64,000 nucleotides of DNA, taken from assembly GCF_009299835.1 (NCBI RefSeq), contig NZ_VKCZ01000004.1, positions 124,001 to 188,000 on the forward strand, given 5' to 3'. The translations under genes were made by a program, and so were the position numbers. Under the pieces are notes generated by a model, which was not told the origin of the DNA, ran no database searches, and was given only the letters and a program-made list of their open reading frames with translations. This DNA comes from Microlunatus speluncae (GTDB lineage: Bacteria > Actinomycetota > Actinomycetes > Propionibacteriales > Propionibacteriaceae). This document shows positions 26,461-35,322 of this stretch, piece by piece; within the stretch, counting starts at the first letter, position 1; every line of letters starts with the position of its first letter.

Positions 26461-27681
26461 ATGAGAATCACCTCGGATCGCCGACTGGTCGGTGCGCTGC
26501 AGTTCGGCACCGCGACCGTCGAGGGCGTCGTGCTGTCGACGATCGTCCTGCAGGTCAGCCTCGAGCTCGGCCTGCCGTCGTCGGCGATCGGGCTGATCCT
26601 GGCCCTCGGCGCCGCCGCCTCACTGCTGCTCGCCGTGCCGCTCGGTGATCTGGCCGACCGGCTCGGGCTGAGTCGGGCGGCGGCCCTGTTCGCGGCCCTG
26701 GCCGCTCTGGCCGTGACCGGTTACGCGATCATCGATTCGGCCGCCGGGTTCGCCGTGGCCGCGGTCGTCTTCGGGGTCGCGCAATCGACCTCCGCCGCCG
26801 CGCGGCAGGCGCTGGCGGTCGACGGTGCGACGGCCGAGTCCCGGCTCGCGATCCGCGCCGGAATGAACATGCTGCTCAACGCGGGGATCGGTCTCGGCAC
26901 GGTGCTCGGCGCCGTGCTCGCGGCGACCGGCCTCGGCCCGACGGCCCGGCTGGCGTACGGGATCGGCGCGATGATCATGGTGCTGACCGCGGTCGGTTCG
27001 CTCGTTCTGCGTCGATCCGCTGCGCCGGATCGCTCCGAGACCGAGCGTGGCCGGACGGGCCCGGCCGGTGCGCTGATCACCCTGCGGGACCGGCGCTTCG
27101 CCGCCTCGACCGGGTTCGCCGCGGCGATCCAGCTGACGATGCCGGTGCTGTCGGTGATCCTCCCGGTCTGGGTGCTGGAGCACACCGCCGGACCGGTCTG
27201 GCTCTCCGGCGTCGCCCTGGCGCTGAACACGATCTTGGTGATCGCCGGCCAGCGTCCGTATGCCGCCCGGGTCACGACGGCCCGCGCCACAGTCCGCGCC
27301 GCGATCATCGCGGCCGCCGGCCTGGCCGTCGCCGGCAGCCTGCTCGCGGTCTCCGCTGGTGTGGCCTCACCGATCGTCACCGTGATCTTGGTCCTGGCCG
27401 GCATCGTCGCCCTGACGATCGGTGAGGTCTGCGGCGGCATCGCCACCTGGCGGGTCGCCCTCGATCACGTACCCGCTGGGGCCGAGGGTCGCTACCAGGC
27501 CGCCTTTTCGATGTCGACCAGCGCCGCCCGGATCGTCGGCCCCGCCGTCGCCCTGCCCTTGGTGATCATGCTCGGCCCCGCCGGTTGGCTGATCCTGACC
27601 GCCGCGATGGCCGCCGCCTGCCTGGGCATCGCCGCCCTGGCCCAGCCCGCGCGGACCGTCACCGCGGTGTCGGCCGGGTGA
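26461..27681 (+). CDS. MFS transporter
   Basis: 406 residues, about 12 hydrophobic segments. The cytoplasmic loop 2-3 signature appears as PLGDLADRLGLSRAA. It resembles drug/metabolite exporters of the DHA1 group; the cargo is unknown. Control by the divergent LysR protein is likely. Confidence 0.8.
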   Translation: MRITSDRRLVGALQFGTATVEGVVLSTIVLQVSLELGLPSSAIGLILALGAAASLLLAVPLGDLADRLGLSRAAALFAALAALAVTGYAIIDSAAGFAVAAVVFGVAQSTSAAARQALAVDGATAESRLAIRAGMNMLLNAGIGLGTVLGAVLAATGLGPTARLAYGIGAMIMVLTAVGSLVLRRSAAPDRSETERGRTGPAGALITLRDRRFAASTGFAAAIQLTMPVLSVILPVWVLEHTAGPVWLSGVALALNTILVIAGQRPYAARVTTARATVRAAIIAAAGLAVAGSLLAVSAGVASPIVTVILVLAGIVALTIGEVCGGIATWRVALDHVPAGAEGRYQAAFSMSTSAARIVGPAVALPLVIMLGPAGWLILTAAMAAACLGIAALAQPARTVTAVSAG

Positions 27682-27691
27682 GCTGTCGCCG

Positions 27692-27753
27692 ATCTGACAA
27701 TGGGTTTGCGGATCAGCGGCTTTCCAACGGTGCAACGGAAACCATTGGCAGAT
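27692..27753. terminator. Hairpin between convergent MFS and GNAT genes
   Basis: Imperfect inverted repeat, left arm 27692-27707 (ATCTGACAATGGGTTT) and right arm 27739-27753, about 13 pairs. Both genes end at its sides, so a bidirectional terminator is plausible; there is no strong T-tract. Confidence 0.45.
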
Positions 27754-27764
27754 TTGCGACACCG

Positions 27765-28241
27765 TCAGCGCGGGAGGGGCAGCTCGAATCGGCGAAGCAC
27801 CGGATTCGGCGGGAGGGCGGTCCGTGACGTAATCGCGGTCCGCCGCCAGCCGTGCTTCTCGTAGAAGCGGACGCCGCGACGGTTCTCCTCGAACACCCAC
27901 AGCCAGGCGGATTCCCATCCCTTCATGATCAAGTGATCGATCAACTCGGCATGGGCCTGGCCGGCCAGCCCCGTGCCCCAGGTGTCGATCGCGGTCCCGA
28001 AATGGAGCAGCTCGTCGGATCGGATAGCGGCGAAGCCGGCCAACTCATCGGCGGCCGTGATCGCGAAGCAGTCGATCCCGGGGTCGGTGATTTCCTCCGC
28101 CCACCGAGCCTTGACCGTGGCCACGGGGAACGGATGTGTCTCCTGCGGAAAGATGTGACTCAGCGCCGCGACGGCGCCGACCCGCTGCACGATCATGAGT
28201 CGGTCCAGGTCCTCGACAAGCAGTGGGCGCAGCACGGACAT
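27765..28241 (-). CDS. GNAT N-acetyltransferase
   Basis: 158 residues with the GNAT fold: N-terminal VLRPLLVEDLDRLMIVQRVG, the acetyl-CoA region WGTGLAGQAHAELIDHLI, and the final LWVFEENRRGVRFYEKHGWRR. The acceptor could be a small molecule or protein N-terminus. ATG start with TAGGAT 8 nt upstream. Its GC is lower than the conserved genes around it. Confidence 0.82.
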   Translation of the reverse strand: MSVLRPLLVEDLDRLMIVQRVGAVAALSHIFPQETHPFPVATVKARWAEEITDPGIDCFAITAADELAGFAAIRSDELLHFGTAIDTWGTGLAGQAHAELIDHLIMKGWESAWLWVFEENRRGVRFYEKHGWRRTAITSRTALPPNPVLRRFELPLPR

Positions 28242-28249
28242 GAACGCAG

Positions 28250-28255
28250 ATCCTA
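28250..28255 (-). promoter_or_regulatory. -10 hexamer TAGGAT of the GNAT gene
   Basis: Minus-strand TAGGAT ends 8 nt before the ATG at 28241. Confidence 0.4.
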
Positions 28256-28307
28256 GCCACAGCAGGGAGAATGCGGTGTGGCGATCGGAGCACGGCCCGG
28301 ACCTTGC

Positions 28308-29558
28308 TCAGGCCTCTGCCTCGTCGTTCACCGGTGGTGGATCGGTGCGCAGATTTCGCGCCTCGGGATCGAGAGCCAAGCGGATGCCGACCAGGAGCAT
28401 CGGGATCGCCGCGATGGCGAATCCCCAGCCGACGGAGTGAGTCAGAACGCCACCGAGCAGGGCGATGGAGACCGGCCCGAGGACGACGCGCGGCAAACCG
28501 ATGAGGCTGCTGATGCGCCCCAGGAATTGTCGCGGAGTGCGGGTCTGGATGAAGGTCGGCAAGGCCACATCGCTCGAGTACGCGACGCCGAACCCGACCA
28601 CCACCAAGATGGCCGAAGCGACGAAGATGTTCGGCGAAACGCCCAAGAGGGCGAATGCGGTCGCCTCGACGATGGTCATGCCGATGATCAGGAGACCCCA
28701 GCGTCGCGGCAGACCGGTGATCGCTGCGGAGATGGTGCCGAGTAGCTGTCCGACACCCCAGGCAGAGATCAGGGTGCCGAGCGCCACGGCGTTGGTGGAG
28801 AAGGATTGAGCCAGGGCCGGCAGGCCAACAGCAAACAGACCGCTGTAGCTCAGAGCGGAAGCTCCGACGATCAGCAGCACGATTCGTACTTCGTGGCTTC
28901 GCCGGGCAAGCTGCAGACCCTCCCCGATCTCTTTCAGCACAACCGAAGCCGACATCGACTCCTGATGGGTGGCCTCACTGCGCGGCGCGGCCCGCACGGT
29001 CATGGCCGCGATGAAGAAGGTGAGCGCATTCAATCCGATGGCAACGGCCGGACCGAGCCCGGCAGTCAGGAGCCCACCAAGCAAGGGGCCCGCGATCGTC
29101 ACCGTCTGCTCAACGGCCCCCTGCAGCGCGTTCCCACGCGGAAGCTGCTCGGCCGGCAGGAGAAAGGGCAGAACGCTTTCGGAGGCCGGCCCGAAGAAGG
29201 CTCCCGCCACACCGGTGATCACGGCAAAGGCGTAGAGCTGCCACAGTTGCAGGCTGCCGGTCCAGGCCATGATCGCCACAGCTCCGACTGCCAGGCCCCG
29301 GACGACATGCGACCAGAGCATGACGGTTCGGGGCGAGACCCGGTCGGTGATGGCTCCGCCGAACAGCGAGAGCAGACCGCCCGGAATTGCCTGCACCAGA
29401 AGGACAGACGCGAGCGCGGCGACAGATCCGGTTTGCTGAAGCACCAACCAGGCCAGCGCGACGCCGAACGCGGCGTCGCCGATCATCGACAATCCCTCAC
29501 CTGACAGCACGACGGTGAAGCGACGATTCCGCAGCGGCGCCATGGCCTGATCAAGCAC
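28308..29558 (-). CDS. MFS transporter, MefA/macrolide-efflux-like
   Basis: 416 residues, about 12 membrane segments, starting PLRNRRFTVVLSGEGLSMIGDAAFGVAL, a pattern of the MFS_3 (enterobactin/macrolide exporter) group. The GTG at 29558 lies 7 nt behind AGGAGG. Before the element integrated this would have been the next gene downstream of glnA1, separated only by the glnA terminator. GC is lower than in the core genes. Confidence 0.8.
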   Translation of the reverse strand: MLDQAMAPLRNRRFTVVLSGEGLSMIGDAAFGVALAWLVLQQTGSVAALASVLLVQAIPGGLLSLFGGAITDRVSPRTVMLWSHVVRGLAVGAVAIMAWTGSLQLWQLYAFAVITGVAGAFFGPASESVLPFLLPAEQLPRGNALQGAVEQTVTIAGPLLGGLLTAGLGPAVAIGLNALTFFIAAMTVRAAPRSEATHQESMSASVVLKEIGEGLQLARRSHEVRIVLLIVGASALSYSGLFAVGLPALAQSFSTNAVALGTLISAWGVGQLLGTISAAITGLPRRWGLLIIGMTIVEATAFALLGVSPNIFVASAILVVVGFGVAYSSDVALPTFIQTRTPRQFLGRISSLIGLPRVVLGPVSIALLGGVLTHSVGWGFAIAAIPMLLVGIRLALDPEARNLRTDPPPVNDEAEA

Positions 29559-29650
29559 GACCTCTCCTCCTCGGTCGAACGATCTGGGCAGTTTCGCACG
29601 ACCTGAGGCAAGATCGACATTGGTTAAATCCGGTCCCCCGGACCCGGGAG

Positions 29651-29760
29651 CACGCGAAACGGCGGCAGACCATGAGAAACGCCGTGAGGGCGTTTCTCAG
29701 GTCAGCCGCCGTTTCAGCTGATCTTGGTCGGGCTAGGCCCGCTGTCGATCAGACGTCGTA
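29651..29760. repeat. Left attachment site (attL) and flank
   Basis: About 110 bp aligns with 37351-37466 as an imperfect direct repeat: GAGCACGC, the hairpin, CTGATCTT, and finally the 8-bp identical core ACGTCGTA at 29753-29760, which reads Tyr-Asp-Val on the minus strand. Homology ends at the core, 10 bp from the integrase stop codon, the usual attP-side arrangement. Confidence 0.75.
29656..29715 (-). terminator. Original glnA1 terminator hairpin, now stranded at the left end of the element
   Basis: Two nested stems: an 11-bp outer stem (GAAACGGCGGC with GCCGCCGTTTC) and an 11-bp inner stem (29673-29683 with 29689-29699). On the minus strand it follows the sequence TAC-GAC-GTC-TGA (Tyr-Asp-Val-stop), as a glnA terminator would. 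A related hairpin is at 37361-37419. Confidence 0.6.
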
Positions 29761-29770
29761 GGTCTGAACG

Positions 29771-30970
29771 CTATGGCCCTTTGACTAGGGATTTCGGTGC
29801 CTCCACCCCGTCTGTGTACACGTCCTTTACACGAAGCACGGCATCAATCGCATTGCGCGTCCGGTCGTGGCTGGACGGCATCAGATGGGTGTAGGTCCGC
29901 AGCGTGAACCCCGGATCGGCATGCCCAAGGTACTCACTCAGGGCCTTGATCGTTTCGCCCGCATCAAGAAGGGTGCTCGCGTAGAAGTGCCGCAAGGCGT
30001 GGCAGCCGTTGGCCCGGGTGACCTCGACCTCAGCAGCGGCCAGCGCCTTGTGCCAGATGTAGGGGTTGAAGTAGTTCCGATTCATCGCCTTCGACTCACG
30101 GTTGGTGACGACCAGCTCTGCCGTGACGGGCTCACCGGAAGGCTCACGCCAGGGCAGTGTCACCGACCGAGCCCCGAACATGGCCAAGTAGGCAGCAAGA
30201 TCATCCCGCACCGAGTCGGGAAGCGGTACGGTCCGCGTCTTTCCGCCTTTCGGCAGCGCGAACACCTGGCGGTTGTTCCGGAAGAGCTTCACCTGTCGCC
30301 GGACCTCGACCTTGCCACGGAGGAAGTCAACATCAGCGGGGGACAGGCCGAAGATCTCTCCCTGTCGCAGGCCGAGCCCGGCACCCAGTGTCGCCACGAT
30401 CCGATACCGCTCGGGCAGCTCGGACCGGACAGCGTGCACGCGTTCACACGACCAAGGGATGATCTTCGGATACTTGCCCCTCGGCCGCGAGACGGAGGGA
30501 GCCTTGCAAGGGTTCTTCTTGATCAACTCGTCATCGACGGCGGCATTAAAAACGGTGCTGACGTTCGTGAAGATCATTCCCTTGTAGGTCTCCGCCAGGA
30601 CCGGCCCGAGTCCGCGTATCCAGGTTTGAATCGTTGACGGCTTGATCTGACGCAGCTCGCGATGACCCAGCACCGGGAACACGTGAAGCGTCAGCCGATC
30701 CTTGACCTGCTCAGCGGTCAGCGGTTCGAAGGTCTGTGCCTCGAGCCAGCGCAGAGCGTACGCCTTGAACGTGATCTTGCCTGCCTCGGGATCGATGTAC
30801 TCACCGCGAACAAGATCAGCCTCGACGTTGGCCTTGAAGATCTTCGCGTCTCGGAGCCGATCAAACCCAGGAGCATGCTCACTCCCGTCAGGGCCGCGCC
30901 AGCGCACCAGGTAGCGTGTGACGGTCTTTCCCTGGCTGTTGACACGGGTACGCGGCTCAATGCTGGCCAT
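29771..30970 (-). CDS. int: Tyrosine recombinase (element integrase)
   Basis: 399 residues: N-terminal arm-binding domain, SAM-like core-binding domain, then the catalytic domain with Arg in GLGLRQGEIFGL (about residue 200), HALRHF (about 324), LGHADPGFT and the nucleophile Tyr in LRTYTHLM (about 359). It should integrate and excise the element at glnA1. Start is the ATG three bases behind the xis stop, so the two are coupled. An upstream in-frame start would overlap xis. Confidence 0.92.
   Translation of the reverse strand: MASIEPRTRVNSQGKTVTRYLVRWRGPDGSEHAPGFDRLRDAKIFKANVEADLVRGEYIDPEAGKITFKAYALRWLEAQTFEPLTAEQVKDRLTLHVFPVLGHRELRQIKPSTIQTWIRGLGPVLAETYKGMIFTNVSTVFNAAVDDELIKKNPCKAPSVSRPRGKYPKIIPWSCERVHAVRSELPERYRIVATLGAGLGLRQGEIFGLSPADVDFLRGKVEVRRQVKLFRNNRQVFALPKGGKTRTVPLPDSVRDDLAAYLAMFGARSVTLPWREPSGEPVTAELVVTNRESKAMNRNYFNPYIWHKALAAAEVEVTRANGCHALRHFYASTLLDAGETIKALSEYLGHADPGFTLRTYTHLMPSSHDRTRNAIDAVLRVKDVYTDGVEAPKSLVKGP
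29813..29840. repeat. Possible integrase arm site, left
   Basis: The stretch GTACACGTCCTTTACACGA, inside the 3' part of int, resembles 37331-37358 (TACACATCCTGTACACACGA) in the same orientation. In the circular element these would lie on either side of the core, as integrase arm sites do. Confidence 0.35.
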
Positions 30971-30972
30971 CG

Positions 30973-31164
30973 CTATGCCGCCGATTCCAGGAGCCACTTC
31001 CGCACGGCTGCCGGGTCGTACCGCAGGTGCCTACCGACACGGAAGGCTGTCGGTCCGATCCCCAGATATCGCCATCGGTAGAGAGTGGCCACCGGCACAC
31101 CCAGATACACCCCGGTGTCATCGGGAGTCCACAGCGGTTCAGGTTTCTTCGATTCCATGATCAT
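30973..31164 (-). CDS. xis: Excisionase-like HTH protein
   Basis: 63 residues. A MerR/excisionase-type winged helix: LWTPDDTGVYLGVPVATLYRWRYLGIGPTAFRVGRHLRYDP. It should bend attachment-site DNA and favour excision by Int. ATG start behind AAGGAAGG; a second in-frame ATG two codons later is also possible. Confidence 0.85.
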   Translation of the reverse strand: MIMESKKPEPLWTPDDTGVYLGVPVATLYRWRYLGIGPTAFRVGRHLRYDPAAVRKWLLESAA

Positions 31165-31183
31165 CTTCCTTCCTTGGGAGAGT

Positions 31184-32809
31184 TCACGCTGCGGTTGCCG
31201 AATTACTGACAGGTCCGGCGCGTTTGGCCTGGTCGTACTGCGTGCGCCACTCGTGCCGTTGATTGACAGCCGGGCCGATCACGTCTGTGTAGGTGGGCCG
31301 GTCCGGGTCGGTCAGGGTGACGACTTCCCAGCGGTAGCGGGGCTCGCCGTCGTCGCCGGTGACGGTTGCCGAATACTCGTCTTGGTCGGGCATCTCGATT
31401 CCGGCAGCAGCCAGGGTCTGCCGGACGACTTCGGCCCGGTCGGCCTTGTGCTCGGAGAGGGTCTTTCCGGTCCAGCGTCGGGATACCAGGGCGCGCCGAC
31501 CGCCGTAGCCGAGGTTCTCTCGACGGTGGGCTTTCCGGCTGCACTGGCCGGGTGTGATCTTGCCGTGCGCGCTCTTGGGGTTGATGCCGTAGCGGAGCCA
31601 GTTTGCGCACTCCGGGGAGCAGGGCAGGATGCGGACCTGAGCGTGGAGCCGGTCCAGATGATGAGTGCGGGCCATGGCGGTCAGGTCATGATCATCATCG
31701 CCACCGGCCAGGGTGTCGGTGATGGATTTGGTGAGGTACTTGCACAGATACCCGATCACACGCTCTGTCCGGTCGCTTCCGCTGATGAGCCACTTGTGAT
31801 CAACTTGCGGGCCGAACTTGAGCATGTGCGCCGGTCGGGCGGCGGGGTCGTCGTCCAGGGCGTCGAGAGCTTGGTCCCAGGTCGGCAGCGGCTTGCGGGT
31901 GATGCGATCGATGAACCGGCCGGTGTCGGCGTTCCAGATCGGCATCCGGGTCGGGTCGGTGTAGACGGGTTTGTCGTGCGCCGGCCACCACAGTTGGAAG
32001 TACGTTGCGGCGACGAGCTGGCGCAGCAGCCCGGCAGTCATGGCCCCTCGGGTGGCGACGTGGAGATGCGGCGCGGCCCGGCGTTGCGGCTCGACGGTGG
32101 CGAAGTACTGCATTTCGAATCCAGCGACGCGGCGTAGGTTCTTCCACAGTCGATCGGCCAGCTTGCCGAAGTGCAGCGCGTCCAGTGCCGCGCGGCGGTA
32201 GTCGTAGCGGTGCGGGAACAAGGGCGTCCCCACGATGGGGGACCCCGACCTGTGTGGCTGCCCGCAGCGGCAGCGCCCGTGTTCGGAGTGAACGGGACCG
32301 TAGGAGTCCAGGGTGACCGTGAAGAACATCGACGGCCGGTAGCTGTTGCCGTTTGGCGAGGTCAGTTGCCGGGCCACGGTGCCGTCACGACGGCCGCCTT
32401 GGGGCAGGTCGGGCACGTCTTGGCGGCGTCGGGTCGACCGGACCCGGCGACCTTGATCATCGTCGTCGGCCTGGTCGCCGTCGTCGTCGGCCTGGTCGTC
32501 ATCGTCGATCGTCGCGGGGTCGGTTTCGGGTTCGGTGTCGAGGTGCCAGCCTTCGCGGCACTGGGTCATGCGGAGTTTGCGGTTGCGATCGGCGCAAGGC
32601 TGGCAACGGTCGGCACGAGTAGACCCGCAGGAGATGGGCACGATCCGGGTCTCGCCGGTCGCGGTGTCGATCAGTCGTTGCAGGACGGGCCGGACACAGA
32701 CGCCGTAGGAGACGGCGAGGTCGGCCAGGGCCTCGGGGGTGACGGGTTGCTGGTCGCGTTCCTGCCGGGCGTCGACCAGGGCGGTGAACTCCTCAGCCGC
32801 GGTTGTCAT
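31184..32809 (-). CDS. rep: Replication initiator, RepSA-like
   Basis: 541 residues, similar in layout to the rolling-circle initiators of pSAM2-type elements. Cys pairs (CGSTRADRCQPCADRNRKLRM region, residues about 60-80) form a zinc site; an unusual acidic linker of about 20 mostly Asp residues follows near 98-117; then MFFTVTLDSYGPVH and the HUH-type PHLHVATRG near residue 248. The C-terminal part has further conserved Trp/Tyr segments. It overlaps wbl by four bases. The acidic linker is not something I recall from pSAM2 Rep. Confidence 0.82.
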   Translation of the reverse strand: MTTAAEEFTALVDARQERDQQPVTPEALADLAVSYGVCVRPVLQRLIDTATGETRIVPISCGSTRADRCQPCADRNRKLRMTQCREGWHLDTEPETDPATIDDDDQADDDGDQADDDDQGRRVRSTRRRQDVPDLPQGGRRDGTVARQLTSPNGNSYRPSMFFTVTLDSYGPVHSEHGRCRCGQPHRSGSPIVGTPLFPHRYDYRRAALDALHFGKLADRLWKNLRRVAGFEMQYFATVEPQRRAAPHLHVATRGAMTAGLLRQLVAATYFQLWWPAHDKPVYTDPTRMPIWNADTGRFIDRITRKPLPTWDQALDALDDDPAARPAHMLKFGPQVDHKWLISGSDRTERVIGYLCKYLTKSITDTLAGGDDDHDLTAMARTHHLDRLHAQVRILPCSPECANWLRYGINPKSAHGKITPGQCSRKAHRRENLGYGGRRALVSRRWTGKTLSEHKADRAEVVRQTLAAAGIEMPDQDEYSATVTGDDGEPRYRWEVVTLTDPDRPTYTDVIGPAVNQRHEWRTQYDQAKRAGPVSNSATAA

Positions 32810-33180
32810 GCTGCCAGCCTCGGGCGGTCGGTGGCGATGGACAGGACGGCCTCGACTCGGACCCCGGTGCCGATTAGGTCGAGCAGGTCCGCCCGCTGGC
32901 CTTCGGTGGTACCTCCCCAGATCCCTTGCTCATCGGCCACCAGTGCCGCTGAGAGGCACGCACGGGCCACGGGGCACCCTGCGCATGTGCGGGCCGCTCG
33001 TGCGGCCTTGGCGGCGCTGTCAGGGTCGTCGGGGTCGGGGTGCCAGTCGTCGGGGTTACCGTCGCGGCAGGCTGCCCGGTCTGCCTGTAGGCCGGATGCC
33101 AGGCGGGTCAGGTCGGTGCGCTGATCCGTGGTCAGGGTGTGGCCGAGCGGCAGCATGAGTTGGACGGCTTCGGTGATCAT
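32806..33180 (-). CDS. WhiB-like iron-sulfur regulator
   Basis: 124 residues with the four-Cys WhiB pattern: one Cys in AACRDG, then TCAGCPVARAC (C-x2-C-x5-C), followed by the GIWGGTT turn and basic residues. Wbl proteins hold a 4Fe-4S cluster and act through the principal sigma factor. Placed between tra and rep and overlapping rep (ATGA), it is part of the element operon and may control element or host genes. ATG behind AAAGGGG. Confidence 0.85.
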   Translation of the reverse strand: MITEAVQLMLPLGHTLTTDQRTDLTRLASGLQADRAACRDGNPDDWHPDPDDPDSAAKAARAARTCAGCPVARACLSAALVADEQGIWGGTTEGQRADLLDLIGTGVRVEAVLSIATDRPRLAA

Positions 33181-33206
33181 GGTCGGCCCCTTTCCGGGTC
33201 GGTTGG

Positions 33207-34757
33207 TCAGGCGGCGAGTTCGAGGTACGGGTTGGCCGGGTTCGGCCGGTAGAACTGGGCCATCTCCCGGATGTCGTCATCGGAGATCCAGGGGAACCGG
33301 AGCCGGACGGCTTCGGGGGTGCCGTCGACCAGGGCGTAAGCGGTGCCGGGCATGTTCCGGTCGATTTCGTGGCACAGTGCGCCGCGTTCGATCGAGTCCT
33401 TGCCCAAGATCATTTCGGTGTCGGCGGCTTCGTTGAGCCGCATTCCGAGCCGGATGGTGAACAGGCCCCGTTGCGGGACCGCTTCCTTACGGGGGTCTTG
33501 GGTGCAGCCGATCACGATGAATCCCGGTGCCCGGCCCTGGGTGAGGATCCGAGCGAGGACAGAGGCGATGCGGTCTTTGATCTTGCGGTCGGTGATGTAG
33601 CAGGTCAGTGCGGCCATCTCATCGATGAAGATCACGTACAACGGTTCAGCCGGTGTCGGGATGTGCAGTCGGGATTTGCCCTTCATCTGCTTCAGTCGGT
33701 CCGACATCAGCCGTGCCCACCGTTCCAGCGCCTCGGCGAAGTTGATCAATACGGCCTCGTTGGCCTTGGCCGCGTCGGGTTCCTCGGTCTCGTCCACCAC
33801 GTCACCCGTGATCAGTTCGTGGAACATGTCCTCACCGAACGGCAGTTCGATCAGCTTCGGATCGATCCCGAGCAGGCGGACCCGACCGGAGCGGACCGCC
33901 GGACCGAGGGCCTTGCCGACGTTCCAGATGAACGAGCCCTTACCCGCGCCGGTGCAGCCGACGTTGAGCGTGTGGTTGCCGAGCAGCGGCAGCCGGTACA
34001 GCGTGTGATCTTCGGTCCAGCCGATCGGGAGCCGGGCGAGGTCAACGGTGTCTGCAAGGTCCAACTGATCTTCGATCGGGTGATCGATCGATGCGACCCC
34101 TTCGCGGAGCGGATCACGGCGCAGCGCGATCAGGTCGATCAGTTGCCGTTCCCGATCCGGCAGCTTCCCCGCCTCCCGCTTGCGTTTCGGCTGCCGCTTC
34201 CAGACGGTGACGATGCGGACGTGTTCGACATCGAAGGCCTGCGCGAGCCGGGTCGCTTCGGTCGCCCAGTCGCTCATCTTCTGGCCCCGGAGGACCTTGA
34301 CCCGGACGCGGTCGGTGTTGCGGGTGGAGTGGACCCGGCCGAGCCTGGCCAGGACATCACGGTCAGCACTGGACCGGGACAGCTTGGCCTCAGCCATCGC
34401 AGCGGGCCACCAACGCCGGTAGACCGCGAGTCGTCGCCACTGGCCCCGAGCGGGACCCGACACCCAGCGGGTAAACGTCTCAGGTGATCGGCGCTGCCAG
34501 ACCACCATGCCCGCCGTCGTGCCGGTGATCAGCAGGGTGCCGGTGATCACCAGCGCGGTAGCGCCCCAGGTGTGCCCGACGAGCACCAGGCCGACGAACA
34601 CCAGGAGCGGAGTTGCGAAGATCGGCGTGGAGCACAGCAGCCAGATCAGCCGCCCCAGACGCTTCAGCAGCCAGCCGGTGATCTGCAAGCCGATCCCGAC
34701 CGCGAGCGACTTCTTGCGGAACTGGACTGCCTCATCCTTCCGCGCTGCCCGGCTCAT
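33207..34757 (-). CDS. tra: FtsK/SpoIIIE-type conjugal DNA translocase (Tra)
   Basis: 516 residues. Two hydrophobic segments near residues 20-75 anchor it in the membrane; the motor domain has Walker A GCTGAGKGS near 270 and Walker B YVIFIDEMA near 375, then the sensor region VIGCTQDPRKEAVP. This is the single protein that transfers double-stranded DNA in AICEs. Start is the ATG overlapping the upstream gene stop (ATGA); a longer GTG start at 34835 would overlap it fully. Confidence 0.88.
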   Translation of the reverse strand: MSRAARKDEAVQFRKKSLAVGIGLQITGWLLKRLGRLIWLLCSTPIFATPLLVFVGLVLVGHTWGATALVITGTLLITGTTAGMVVWQRRSPETFTRWVSGPARGQWRRLAVYRRWWPAAMAEAKLSRSSADRDVLARLGRVHSTRNTDRVRVKVLRGQKMSDWATEATRLAQAFDVEHVRIVTVWKRQPKRKREAGKLPDRERQLIDLIALRRDPLREGVASIDHPIEDQLDLADTVDLARLPIGWTEDHTLYRLPLLGNHTLNVGCTGAGKGSFIWNVGKALGPAVRSGRVRLLGIDPKLIELPFGEDMFHELITGDVVDETEEPDAAKANEAVLINFAEALERWARLMSDRLKQMKGKSRLHIPTPAEPLYVIFIDEMAALTCYITDRKIKDRIASVLARILTQGRAPGFIVIGCTQDPRKEAVPQRGLFTIRLGMRLNEAADTEMILGKDSIERGALCHEIDRNMPGTAYALVDGTPEAVRLRFPWISDDDIREMAQFYRPNPANPYLELAA

Positions 34758-35038
34758 GACGCCCTCGCCAGGGGCAGATCGTCCAGCAGGGTCGGGTGCT
34801 GATCCCATGCCTGCTCCTCTTCCAGCGCGACCCACTGCCCGCGCAGCGCCTGCAGCCCGTCGATCAGCCGGTCAATGTCGTCCAGCGATCCGGGGACCAG
34901 CCTCAGTTCGTTGTGCCAGCCGACACCGAGCCCGGCCAGGATCTGCCCCGTGTCTGAGATGAAGGCCGTGGGCTCTATCCGTGTCTCGTCCCGGACCCGC
35001 ACCCGCACGCCGATCGTCGCGTCACCGTACTCAGTCAT
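34754..35038 (-). CDS. Small element protein of unknown function
   Basis: 94 residues, no recognised family. It begins TEYGDATIGVRVRVRDETRIEP and is acidic with a Trp-containing middle (GVGWHNELRLVPGSLDDIDRLIDGL). Coupled to tra by a 4-bp overlap. ATG chosen 9 nt behind AGAGG; a TTG six bases earlier is less well placed. Confidence 0.6.
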   Translation of the reverse strand: MTEYGDATIGVRVRVRDETRIEPTAFISDTGQILAGLGVGWHNELRLVPGSLDDIDRLIDGLQALRGQWVALEEEQAWDQHPTLLDDLPLARAS

Positions 35039-35040
35039 GA

Positions 35041-35322
35041 TCAAATACCTCTCTCAGTTTCGGCCGGACGGCCTCCGATCTTGATCAACTTGTCGTCCTG
35101 ACGCTCCATGTGCTCACGCAGCTCGTCCGCGTACTCCTGCATCACCCGAGCAAGATCACGAACCGCCTGCACATCCAACGGAGTCACCGTGCGGGTGCCC
35201 GAGATGAAGGTCAGGAAGAACCGCGAGCACCACACCGACAAGATCGGCGGGGCCTCCGGATACGTCACACACGAGGCCGTCAACGGAGCCGCCAGCGGCA
35301 CCCGCAAGCTGACCGGCTCCAT
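35041..35322 (-). CDS. Small element protein of unknown function
   Basis: 93 residues. The N-terminal part has a beta-strand-like hydrophobic pattern (ILSVWCSRFFLTFISGTRT) and the C-terminal half is helical and charged (VRDLARVMQEYADELREHMER). No family recognised. Start overlaps the stop of the upstream gene (TGATG), so it is translationally coupled. Confidence 0.6.
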   Translation of the reverse strand: MEPVSLRVPLAAPLTASCVTYPEAPPILSVWCSRFFLTFISGTRTVTPLDVQAVRDLARVMQEYADELREHMERQDDKLIKIGGRPAETERGI

